NCBI GenBank assembly: GCA_902788205.1
Contig: CADAJJ010000034.1
Coordinates: forward strand, 1 to 23,246
DNA: 23,246 bases
From: RUG023 sp900315435
Lineage (GTDB): Bacteria > Spirochaetota > Spirochaetia > Sphaerochaetales > Sphaerochaetaceae
Direction of reading: 5' to 3'
Shown here: positions 8,748-16,367 of the stretch, piece after piece
Position numbering within the stretch: position 1 is the first letter of the stretch
How the letters are laid out: each line of letters starts with the position of its first letter
Program-made: the position numbers and the translations under genes
Notes under the pieces: generated by a model
What the model saw: the letters and a program-made list of their open reading frames with translations, nothing else
What the model was told of the DNA's origin: nothing
Databases searched by the model: none

Positions 8748-8796
8748 ACAATCGCTGTTCAAGCGAACACTGGGCTATGGTCGCCCATAGCCCAGT
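8748..8796 (-). other. Intergenic tandem hairpins between ygeY and the xdh genes
   Basis: A perfect 12-bp stem with a 4-nt loop lies at 8769-8796 (ACTGGGCTATGG and its complement). On the minus strand a second small stem, TGTTC-gctt-GAACA, overlaps its end. No T-run follows in either direction, so it is not a classical terminator. Its place inside an otherwise tightly packed operon suggests an RNA processing or stabilising element, or a partial attenuator that sets xdh expression relative to the genes upstream. Confidence 0.5.
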
Positions 8797-8822
8797 ATAT
8801 ATCAGGAAATCGAAGACCGCTG

Positions 8823-10037
8823 TTATTTTTCCAACAGGTAGGGCAGCTCCGCATAGAACGCACTGCAAATCTCCAAATCCTTCACACGAGTGATTTCGTT
8901 CGGCGCGTGAGCCTGCTCCTCGTCCCCGGGACCAAAGCCGATCGCCGGAATCTTGTGGCGTCCCGTCGTCGCGACGAGGTTGGTGCTGAAGGTCCACTTG
9001 TCGACTACCGGTTCCTTGCCGAAGAGCGTCTCGTAGTCCTTGACGGCCGCCTGCACGAGCGGGTGGTCCTTGTCGGTCTTCCAAGTCGGGAAATAGAGTT
9101 CCTGGCTGTAGTGGGTACCCGTGTATCCCACCTTCTTGTAGTCCGGCATCTGCACGATAATCTCGTCCTCCGGGTCTCCGGTCGCCTCGCTGACGGCCTT
9201 CTTGACCTGGGCGATGGCAAGGTCGGCGGTCTCGCCCCAGGTAAGGCGCCTGTCGCAGTAGATCATGGCGTAGTCGGCGACAGCGCACTGGCTCGGTCCC
9301 TTGACATCCATCTGGCTGACGCAGATGGTACCCTTGCCGAGGAAATGCTCCTCATCCGGCTGCAGCTCGTTGTTCAGCTTCTCGATGGCGAGAGCGGCCT
9401 TGGCCGCCTTGTAGGCGGCATTGACACCACGCTCCGGAGCGGAACCATGGCAGGAAATGCCCTTCAGGAAAATCTGGATCTCCATGCGTCCGCGGTGTCC
9501 ACGATAGATGCGGCAGCTGGTCGGCTCGGTGGAGCAGATGAGGTCGGGCTTGAATCCCTCCTCCTCGATCATATACTTCCAGCACATGCCATCGCAGTCC
9601 TCTTCCATGACGGTGAAGGTGAACCACACCGTGTACTGTCCGCCATAGCCCAACTCCTTCAGGATACGGCCGGCAGTGATCATGGCGGCCGCGCCACCCT
9701 TCTGGTCGCTCGCGCCACGGCCCCAGACCTTGCCATCCTTGATGTCGCCCGAGAACGGATCAAAGGTCCAGTTCTTCATGTTGCCGACCTCGACAGTGTC
9801 GATGTGGGCATCGAAGGCGATCGACTTCGGACCGTTTCCGACACGGCCGATGACACTGCCCAGTCCATCGACCCTCACCTCGTCAAAACCCGCTTCCTTG
9901 CAAAGCCTGACAATCAGGTCGCAGACATCCTTTTCCTTGGAGGAATAACTCTTCGTCTTGACCAGTTTGGAAAGGTTCTCCGCCGTGTAGTCGCGGTACT
10001 TCGCGGCCAGTTCCAGAATCTTCTTCGACATATCCAT
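8823..10037 (-). CDS. ygeY: YgeY-type M20 metallohydrolase
   Basis: 404 residues, close to E. coli YgeY (403) along the whole length. The M20 metal and catalytic residues are present: DAHIDTV (H78, D80), GRGASDQKGG (D111), MEEDCDGM (E145/E146), STEPT (E171) and the C-terminal AHAPNE (His near 377). The ISCHGSAPERG stretch lies in the dimerisation/lid domain. YgeY is required for urate use in purine-degrading gut bacteria and is thought to hydrolyse a diureido-propionate-type intermediate; the substrate here is inferred. Three in-frame ATGs lie within seven codons. The second (10037) is chosen since it is 9 nt from AAGGAG, while the first is only 3 nt away. It begins 21 nt after ssnA ends. Confidence 0.93.
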   Translation of the reverse strand: MDMSKKILELAAKYRDYTAENLSKLVKTKSYSSKEKDVCDLIVRLCKEAGFDEVRVDGLGSVIGRVGNGPKSIAFDAHIDTVEVGNMKNWTFDPFSGDIKDGKVWGRGASDQKGGAAAMITAGRILKELGYGGQYTVWFTFTVMEEDCDGMCWKYMIEEEGFKPDLICSTEPTSCRIYRGHRGRMEIQIFLKGISCHGSAPERGVNAAYKAAKAALAIEKLNNELQPDEEHFLGKGTICVSQMDVKGPSQCAVADYAMIYCDRRLTWGETADLAIAQVKKAVSEATGDPEDEIIVQMPDYKKVGYTGTHYSQELYFPTWKTDKDHPLVQAAVKDYETLFGKEPVVDKWTFSTNLVATTGRHKIPAIGFGPGDEEQAHAPNEITRVKDLEICSAFYAELPYLLEK

Positions 10038-10058
10038 ATGCATCTTCTCCTTCTTCCC

Positions 10059-11405
10059 TTATGTTCGTTCTTTCTCAGGTTCCACAGGAACCGAAGTATC
10101 CACCGTATGCCACACGCGCGAGGCCACTTCGCGGGCTTTGGCGTAGATGGCATCCACATCCAGACCGGGGAAGGAGCGATGGTCCATGACCACCTTGCCA
10201 TCCACGATCACGCTCTCCACACAGCCGCTGGACATGCCCCAGACAAAATGGCCGGCGGCGTTTGCCGGAACCAGCGGTGTCGGGCAACGATAGTCCAGGA
10301 TGTCCAAATCAGCCTTGTAACCAGCCTCGACACGTCCAAGTTTGGCTCCCACGAAATACTGCTCCAAAAGCTTGTTGCCCCGGGCCATCGCCTCGACGAA
10401 GTCGCTCGGCCAGAAGGGACCGCCTGCATCCTTGTGCTTGAAGAAACCGATCTTCAGTTCCTCGAACATGTTGCCGCCACATCCGTCGGTACCCATGATC
10501 AGGTTCTTCACCTCGGTCAGATGGCTGGCATACCCGACGTGGTTGTTCATGTTGCTGCGGGGATTGTGGACCAGGAAACAGCCATGCTCGTTCAGTTTCC
10601 TCACCTCCTGCGAGGAAAGCCAGAGCCCATGGGCGTAGAGCGAGTTGCCGGTCAGCATACCGAACTTGTCCAGCCGGTCCACGATATCCATGTTGTAGAA
10701 ATGATGGCTCCAGACACTGTCATAGTTGCCCTCGGCGATATGGGTGTGCGTTCCGGCTCCTGAGGCGTGCATCGCCTCGCCCATCAGCTTCAATCCCGCG
10801 TCAGGGATGGTGAACAGCGCGTGTCCGCCGATCATGCCGCGTACCAGGCGGCGCTTCTTGCTGCTGACGGCGAAGTCGTAGTTCTCCTGCACCCCTTCCT
10901 CGACCTCCTGCATGCCGCGGTTGCGGTTGGTCACCTCATAGCAGGTCATGCCACGAATGCCCACCTGTTCCATACCGTCGGCGATGGTGTCCAGGCTCCC
11001 CTTGATGAACGAAGGGCTGGCATGGTGGTCGATCACGCTGGTGGTGCCCGAGGCAATCGCATCGAGCGAGCAGATCAGGCTGGAGTACAGGCAGGCCTCC
11101 TTGTCCAGACCCCGGTCCAGACGCCACCACCACTCCTTCAGCACCTGGATGAAATCGGTCTGGGGACCGGCTGTGATCTGCATGCCACGGGACAATCCAC
11201 TGTAGTAATGGTGGTGTCCGCAGACGTTGCCGGGAATCACGACGCGGCCGGTCCCGTCAAAGTGCTTGTCTGCCTTGACGCCCTTGGCAGCATCCTTGCC
11301 GACGTTCAGGATCAAGTCATCCTTGATCACGACATCGACGCCATTTTCCACGGTGATCGGCTGCATGGTCTGCATGACCGTCGTGTTGGTAATCGTGATA
11401 ATCAT
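10059..11405 (-). CDS. ssnA: SsnA, putative aminohydrolase
   Basis: 448 residues of the metal-dependent amidohydrolase superfamily (guanine/cytosine deaminase branch), near the 442 of E. coli SsnA. The metal-binding HxH motif is in NVCGHHHYYSGL (H64-H66), followed by HTHIAEG (220-226), YAHG (257-260, H259) and MGTDG (304-308, D307). It is expected to deaminate or hydrolyse a purine ring or a ring-opened purine. SsnA is one of the genes genetically tied to urate degradation in gut anaerobes. GGAGGAGGG lies directly upstream of the ATG, and only 15 nt separate it from ygfK, so the two share a transcript. Confidence 0.93.
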   Translation of the reverse strand: MIITITNTTVMQTMQPITVENGVDVVIKDDLILNVGKDAAKGVKADKHFDGTGRVVIPGNVCGHHHYYSGLSRGMQITAGPQTDFIQVLKEWWWRLDRGLDKEACLYSSLICSLDAIASGTTSVIDHHASPSFIKGSLDTIADGMEQVGIRGMTCYEVTNRNRGMQEVEEGVQENYDFAVSSKKRRLVRGMIGGHALFTIPDAGLKLMGEAMHASGAGTHTHIAEGNYDSVWSHHFYNMDIVDRLDKFGMLTGNSLYAHGLWLSSQEVRKLNEHGCFLVHNPRSNMNNHVGYASHLTEVKNLIMGTDGCGGNMFEELKIGFFKHKDAGGPFWPSDFVEAMARGNKLLEQYFVGAKLGRVEAGYKADLDILDYRCPTPLVPANAAGHFVWGMSSGCVESVIVDGKVVMDHRSFPGLDVDAIYAKAREVASRVWHTVDTSVPVEPEKERT

Positions 11406-11420
11406 CGCATCCCTCCTCCG

Positions 11421-14400
11421 TTATTCGACCGGACCAAGCAGGTAACCGTACGTCTCGAAAATGGTGGTGACCAGCGCGGCAGTCTCCTCGCTCACGCCCT
11501 CGTCTCCACCCAAGTTGCCGTCCTTGTCAAACGAGGCATGGTAGATCTTGCCATCCTGGCGGATGACCAAGCCACCCTCCCCATCGCGGTAGAAACCGCT
11601 GTTCTCGCTCTTCTCGAACGACTCCTTGTCGCTGAAGATGGTGAACTTCTTCTTATAGGGGCCGCCACTGTAGGGACAGAAGGTCTCGCAGTTTCCGCAC
11701 TCATTGCAGTAAGCGTCGAGGTGGACGATCTGGAACGGGTTGTCGAACATGCCAAGCGAACGGACATCGACGGCGACATTGGCCCGGTTCGGGCAGACGT
11801 CGACGCACTTGTTGCACAGGTACGAGCACTCCATGCAGCGCTTGCCCTCGCGGACGGCGAATTCCTTCTCTCCGCTCTTCAGGCCCTCGCGGATATGGGT
11901 CTTTTTCTCGTACAGGTCGGCGAAGTATGCGTCCTCGTCCCTGGTCAGCTGGTCCTGCTCCTCGGGGGAAAGCTCCTCTTCCTCGTCATCGTCATGCTCG
12001 TGGTCATGGCAGTGGCAGTCCTCATCATCGCAATGATGGTGCATATGCTCCTCGTCATCGGCCTCGTCGCCAAGCACGTCGTCGATCGCGTCATCCACCG
12101 CCGTCTGGGCGCTGGCGATGCACTTGACCACCACGCTGGGACCACCCTGCATGTCACCAATCGCATAGACTCCTTCCAGCGGAGTCTTCTTCGTTTCCTT
12201 GTCGGCCTCCGGCCACCCCTTGTCGGTCAGCGGAAGTCCGAATGCGGAAAGCAACCCACCGTCAGCCTTCTCGCCAAGGGCGGTCAGCATCGCCGTGCAG
12301 GGCAAGGAAATCCGCTTTCCGGTATCCTTCGGGCTGCGGCGGCCGGAAGCGTCCGGCTCGCCGAGCGTCATGACCGCCAGCGTCGCCACATCGTCGGCCA
12401 GGCTGACCGGATTGGTCAGGAAACTGGTCTTGACGCCTTCCGCAAGGGCAAGGTCAAGCTCTTCCTTGTTCGCCGGCATCTCCTCGATCGAGCGGCGGTA
12501 GACGATGGTCACATCCTCGACGCCCGGAACGCGCTTTGCGGCACGGGCGGCATCCATCGCGGTGTTGCCGCCACCGATGACCAGGACATGCTTGCCAAGG
12601 GAAATTCCTTTCGGGTCCGTATGGAAGCCAGCCAGGAAATCCCAGGCGCTCCGCACGTTCTCGCCATCGATTCCGAGCGGGCGGGAACTTTCGGCACCGA
12701 CCGCGTAGAACAGATAGGAATATCCGGCTTGCTTCAACGCGCCGACTGTCTCTTCCTCGGTCTTGGCTCCGAAATGGAACGTCACCCCGTGGGCCTTGAT
12801 GAAGTCAATGTCCTGCTGGATGACCGAAGCGGGAATGCGGAAGGAAGGAATCACATACCGCACGACGCCTCCGGCATCCTGCTCCTTCTCGTAGACATGG
12901 GTATCGAAACCCGCGCGGGAAAGGAAATAGGCGGCGGCAAGGCCGGCCGGACCCGCTCCGACGACCGCAGCCTTCACATCGCTCTTCTCGGTGGCCCCTT
13001 CCCACTCCTTCCGGAAGTCGGCAAACCCGTTCTCCACAGCCAGCTTCTTCATCTCGCGGATCTGCACCGGCCCCTCGTAGTCGTTGCGGGCACAGTGCTG
13101 CTGGCACTGGTGGTCGCAGATCCAGCTGGTGATTCCGGGAAGGGCGTTGGTGTTGTAGATCAGGGCCAGCGCATCGCTGTAACGGCCCTCGGCGACCAGC
13201 TGCACATACTCGGGAACAGGCTGGTGGATCGGGCACGCCATCTGGCAGGGGGCGACATAACAGTCCGTCAGCGGGAGTTCCTGTCCAATCTTCACGGAAT
13301 CAAACCCATGGCGCTCCTTCTGCAGGAACCCGGTCTTGCCGCTACGGGCTTTCTCGCTCAACGCGGAAAGCTTTTCCACATCGATCTGCCGCAGGTCCCA
13401 GCCGGGGCAACCCTCCAGTTTCTTCGCAATCTGGGTAAGCTTGCCGTACCCGCCCGGGTGCAGCATGTCGGTGGCGATGGTAAGCGGTTTCAGGCCACAG
13501 GCGAACAGCTCCGGGGCGCTCATCAGGTTCACGCCGCCGCAGTAGGAAATGGGAAGCATGCCGCCGAACTCCTTGCTGAGCCAGGTGGCGACCGTCGTGG
13601 AAAGCGGCAGCAAGGCGCGGCCGGACATGTACATCTCCCCTCCGGGAAGCTGTTTCTGGTCGTTGACCGAGCCGAGCGTGTTGGTCAGCTTGACTCCAAA
13701 CTGGCGCCCTTCCTTCTTTGCCAACTCGACCAGCTCGCGGAGCATGACCACGGCGTCCTTGTACTGCAAGTCGTGGTCGAAGTTCTCATGGGTCAGGGTG
13801 ATATACGAGAAACCGTTGGCGTCGAGGATCTTTCTCGCCTCGTCGTAGCCGAGCAGCGTCGGATTGAGCTTCACATAGGTATGGATATGGACGTCATGCA
13901 GCATGTAGGAGCAAATCGCCTTGATTTCCTTCGGCGGGCATCCGTGCATGGTGGACACCGTCACATTGTTGACAATATGCGGATCGATCTTGCCGGCAAA
14001 ATTCTTCAGGCTCTTTTCCTTGCCTTCCCACGGGGTTCCCTCGAACAGGTCTCCCTCTTCGAGCAGCTCGGAAAGCTCGTCCAGATACTCCTGCCAGCGG
14101 GACTCGCCCCGGGCGTCCAGCATCGAGCTGATATAGCGGCGCATCTTTTCGGTCTTGATACCCTCGAGGGTGTAGCCTACCGACAGGTTGAAAATGAAGC
14201 TCTTCTTCCAAGGGCTTTTGTGGGTGACTGCATCCAGAAGGCAGCAGATGATATAGGCTTTGGCATACTCGCTCCAGGTCTGGGGCAGCATCAGCTCCGT
14301 GGACCACTCGACGTTGTATCCCTCGTCCCGCGCGTCGATGCAGGGTTTGGCGACAGCGCCGGTGGCTGCGAAGTCATCCTTCTCTTGGGCGGTCTTCAGC

Positions 14401-14642
14401 TCGATGAAACGTCCGCCGACCAGGTAGCTGGTGATGATGTTCTGTGCAAGCTGGGTGTGGGGACCTGCGGCCGGTCCGAGCGCGGTTTCGGCGCTCTGTC
14501 CGAACAGACTGATGGATTTGCCGCCTTTGGCATGATAGAATTGGTCATATGGGATATTGAAGATCGATCCATGAAGCTTCAGCTCCTGGGTCATCCGGAC
14601 AAGCAGCTCTCCAAACGGGACGGGATGCATGATATCAGACAT
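11421..14642 (-). CDS. ygfK: YgfK, FAD/NAD(P)H and 4Fe-4S oxidoreductase with His/Cys/acid-rich insert
   Basis: 1073 residues against 1032 in E. coli YgfK, with the same domain order. The N-terminal third is a dihydroorotate-dehydrogenase-like barrel (GPAAGPHTQLAQNI near 56-69). A GltD-like Cys region has Cys at 462, 466, 470 and 509, 513, 517. The FAD fold follows (VVGAGPAGLAAAYF, 560-573), then the NAD(P)H fold (VIGGGNTAMDAA, 688-699). Two ferredoxin-type 4Fe-4S motifs close the protein (Cys 936, 939, 943, 946, 950; 979, 982, 985, 989). The family resembles dihydropyrimidine dehydrogenase and glutamate synthase small subunit; it was named a putative selenate reductase subunit and is now tied to urate degradation. 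Unusually, a His/Cys/Asp/Glu-rich segment sits at about 859-890, before the C-terminal Fe-S domain. The ATG at 14642 is chosen over 14687 because AAGGAG lies 9 nt upstream and the protein then starts SDIMHPVPFGELL, as in E. coli. First gene of the leftward operon. Confidence 0.95.
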   Translation of the reverse strand: MSDIMHPVPFGELLVRMTQELKLHGSIFNIPYDQFYHAKGGKSISLFGQSAETALGPAAGPHTQLAQNIITSYLVGGRFIELKTAQEKDDFAATGAVAKPCIDARDEGYNVEWSTELMLPQTWSEYAKAYIICCLLDAVTHKSPWKKSFIFNLSVGYTLEGIKTEKMRRYISSMLDARGESRWQEYLDELSELLEEGDLFEGTPWEGKEKSLKNFAGKIDPHIVNNVTVSTMHGCPPKEIKAICSYMLHDVHIHTYVKLNPTLLGYDEARKILDANGFSYITLTHENFDHDLQYKDAVVMLRELVELAKKEGRQFGVKLTNTLGSVNDQKQLPGGEMYMSGRALLPLSTTVATWLSKEFGGMLPISYCGGVNLMSAPELFACGLKPLTIATDMLHPGGYGKLTQIAKKLEGCPGWDLRQIDVEKLSALSEKARSGKTGFLQKERHGFDSVKIGQELPLTDCYVAPCQMACPIHQPVPEYVQLVAEGRYSDALALIYNTNALPGITSWICDHQCQQHCARNDYEGPVQIREMKKLAVENGFADFRKEWEGATEKSDVKAAVVGAGPAGLAAAYFLSRAGFDTHVYEKEQDAGGVVRYVIPSFRIPASVIQQDIDFIKAHGVTFHFGAKTEEETVGALKQAGYSYLFYAVGAESSRPLGIDGENVRSAWDFLAGFHTDPKGISLGKHVLVIGGGNTAMDAARAAKRVPGVEDVTIVYRRSIEEMPANKEELDLALAEGVKTSFLTNPVSLADDVATLAVMTLGEPDASGRRSPKDTGKRISLPCTAMLTALGEKADGGLLSAFGLPLTDKGWPEADKETKKTPLEGVYAIGDMQGGPSVVVKCIASAQTAVDDAIDDVLGDEADDEEHMHHHCDDEDCHCHDHEHDDDEEEELSPEEQDQLTRDEDAYFADLYEKKTHIREGLKSGEKEFAVREGKRCMECSYLCNKCVDVCPNRANVAVDVRSLGMFDNPFQIVHLDAYCNECGNCETFCPYSGGPYKKKFTIFSDKESFEKSENSGFYRDGEGGLVIRQDGKIYHASFDKDGNLGGDEGVSEETAALVTTIFETYGYLLGPVE

Positions 14643-14669
14643 GGTCGTACACTCCTTATTCCTTGCTTT

Positions 14670-14697
14670 ATTGTAAAGCAGATTCACCGTGCGTCAA
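14670..14697 (-). promoter_or_regulatory. Promoter of the ygfK operon
   Basis: On the minus strand TTGACG (14692-14697, 5 of 6 consensus bases) is followed after 16 nt by TACAAT (14670-14675, 5 of 6). The ygfK start codon is 27 nt further on, with AAGGAG at 14652-14657. This is the strongest sigma-70-like promoter in the window and heads the large leftward operon. Confidence 0.7.
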
Positions 14698-14704
14698 TGA
14701 GAAA

Positions 14705-14721
14705 ATGCAACACAATGCAAC
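14705..14721. promoter_or_regulatory. Candidate operator: ATGCAAC direct repeat, 10-bp period
   Basis: ATGCAAC occurs twice (14705-14711 and 14715-14721), exactly one helical turn apart. The nearer hexamer begins 8 nt upstream of the -35 of the ygfK promoter. It lies in the 199-nt divergent region, about 68 nt before the -35 of the rightward PLP gene, so one bound protein could influence both directions. The same arrangement is found at ygeW. Confidence 0.5.
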
Positions 14722-14788
14722 ATTACTGCGAAAACTGCGTTTCCCAAAGAATCTTCACGAAAAAAGTCATGGATATGGTGGTTTTTCC

Positions 14789-14817
14789 TTTACAGATTAC
14801 AACTTTTCACCGATACT
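14789..14817 (+). promoter_or_regulatory. Promoter of the divergent PLP-enzyme gene
   Basis: TTTACA (14789-14794, 5 of 6 consensus) and GATACT (14812-14817, 4 of 6) are 17 nt apart. The start codon at 14842 would leave a leader of roughly 18 nt that includes GGAGG. Confidence 0.5.
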
Positions 14818-14841
14818 TGGAAAGAGTTGGAGGCAAATTCC

Positions 14842-16308
14842 ATGTTGATTAATCTGACCATGCACCCTGAAATCAGGGCCAAGAACGTAAAGCTCTGCCG
14901 GGAGAAGGGCATTCTCCTTCCCACGTTCAAGCAGATGTGTGATCCTTCCCTGATTCCCGAATCCATCCTGAAGAAACTGGACCAGGTCGGGCTTTGGGAC
15001 GTCAATCCCGTGAACCTGTACCGCATCAACTGGCATAACGAGCCCAAGGAGAAAGGCGGCCGGTTTGGCGGGGTGAACTATATCGAGATTCCCCGCGAGA
15101 TTACCGGAGTCAAGGCGCACATCTACGCCCTGGTCGGCAAGTACTTCCCCACCGGAGCCCATAAGGTCGGAGCCACCTATTCCTGCCTGGCGCCCGCCCT
15201 GGTGACCGGAAACTTCGATGCCGAGGAGCAGCAGGCCGTATGGCCCTCCACCGGCAACTACTGCCGTGGCGGCGCCTACAACAGCGCCCTGCTCGGCTGC
15301 AAATCGATCGCCATCCTCCCCGAGGGCATGAGCAAGGAACGCTTCGACTGGCTGAAGACCGTCGCTGGCGAGGTGATCGCCACTCCGGGCTGCGAGAGCA
15401 ACGTCAAGGAAATCTTCGACAAATGCCACGAGCTCGACAAGGAGCGCGGAACCCATATCGTGATCTTCAACCAGTTCGAGCAGTTCGAGAATTACCTCTG
15501 GCACTACACCGTCACCGGTTCCGCCATCATCGAGGTCCTGAAGCAGCTCGGAGTCAAGAGCGAGAACGTCCGCGGGTACGTCTCCTCCACCGGAAGCGGC
15601 GGAACCCTCGCGGCCGGCGACCAACTGAAGGACGTCTATCCGGACATCAAGATTGGCAGCGGCGAGGCATTGCAGTGCCCGACCCTGCTCCGCAACGGCT
15701 TCGGAGGCCACCGGATCGAAGGCATCGGCGACAAGCATGTGCCTTGGATCCACAACGTCAAGAACACCGACATGATCCTTGCCATCGACGACCAGGACTG
15801 CATGGACATCTACCGCCTGTTCAACGAGCCGGCCGGCATCGCCTATCTGAAGAAGCAGGGCGTCTCCGACAAGGACATCGCCAACCTGCAGTACTTCGGC
15901 ATCAGCGGCATCGGCAACATGCTCGGCGCCATCAAGATGGCCAAGTACTACGAGCTGGATGAGGATGACGTGGTCTTCACCGTCCTGACCGACAGTTCGG
16001 TCATGTACAAGAGCAGACTTCCCGAGCTGACCGCGCAGCAGGGCAAGTTCGACGAGACCGAGGCCGCCAAGGTGCTTGCCGCGGCGCTCCACCACCAGGG
16101 CATCGAGAACGCACTCGAGCTTACCTACTACGAGAAGCTCAGGGTGCACAACCTGAAGTACTACACCTGGATCGAGCAGCAGGGCAAGACCGCAGAAGAG
16201 CTTCGCGCCCAGTGGTACGACCGCTCCTACTGGAAGCAGCTGCCCCCGATGGCGAAGCAGATCGACGAGTTGATCGAGTCGTTCAACAAAGAGATTCTTG
16301 GACAGTAA
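14842..16308 (+). CDS. PLP-dependent fold-type-II enzyme (TrpB/CysK-like); candidate YgeX replacement
   Basis: 488 residues. PTGAHKVGATY carries the predicted PLP Schiff-base lysine (K108) in a context like TrpB. PSTGNYCRGG (135-144) is the substrate-binding Asn loop, and STGSGGTLAAGD (249-260) is the PLP-phosphate loop. These place it in the tryptophan synthase beta/cysteine synthase superfamily, but it matches none of TrpB, CysK or E. coli YgeX closely. It is divergent from ygfK and shares its regulatory region. Since the purine pathway ends with a PLP lyase acting on 2,3-diaminopropionate (YgeX) and no YgeX is present here, this enzyme is a candidate for that step. That role is inferred only. 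The ATG at 14842 is chosen because GGAGG lies 8 nt upstream; a TTG at 14827 would place that site inside the gene. Confidence 0.8.
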   Translation: MLINLTMHPEIRAKNVKLCREKGILLPTFKQMCDPSLIPESILKKLDQVGLWDVNPVNLYRINWHNEPKEKGGRFGGVNYIEIPREITGVKAHIYALVGKYFPTGAHKVGATYSCLAPALVTGNFDAEEQQAVWPSTGNYCRGGAYNSALLGCKSIAILPEGMSKERFDWLKTVAGEVIATPGCESNVKEIFDKCHELDKERGTHIVIFNQFEQFENYLWHYTVTGSAIIEVLKQLGVKSENVRGYVSSTGSGGTLAAGDQLKDVYPDIKIGSGEALQCPTLLRNGFGGHRIEGIGDKHVPWIHNVKNTDMILAIDDQDCMDIYRLFNEPAGIAYLKKQGVSDKDIANLQYFGISGIGNMLGAIKMAKYYELDEDDVVFTVLTDSSVMYKSRLPELTAQQGKFDETEAAKVLAAALHHQGIENALELTYYEKLRVHNLKYYTWIEQQGKTAEELRAQWYDRSYWKQLPPMAKQIDELIESFNKEILGQ

Positions 16309-16320
16309 GCCGGAAGGCCA

Positions 16321-16349
16321 GGAAAGGGGCGGACCACCGCCCCTTTCTT
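16321..16349 (+). terminator. Hairpin terminator or attenuator between the two PLP genes
   Basis: AAAGGGGCGG (16323-16332) and CCGCCCCTTT (16337-16346) form a perfect 10-bp stem with an ACCA loop, extendable by a G-C and a G-U pair, followed by CTTG. The T-run is short and partly inside the stem. It lies 14 nt after the first PLP gene and just before the Shine-Dalgarno sequence of the next, so it could end or dampen the first transcript. Confidence 0.6.
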
Positions 16350-16367
16350 GCATCACAGGAGGATTCC

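Noticed and set aside
14827..14841. TTG at 14827 as the start of the first PLP enzyme
   Set aside because: It would place the GGAGG ribosome site inside the coding sequence; the ATG at 14842 is correctly spaced from it.
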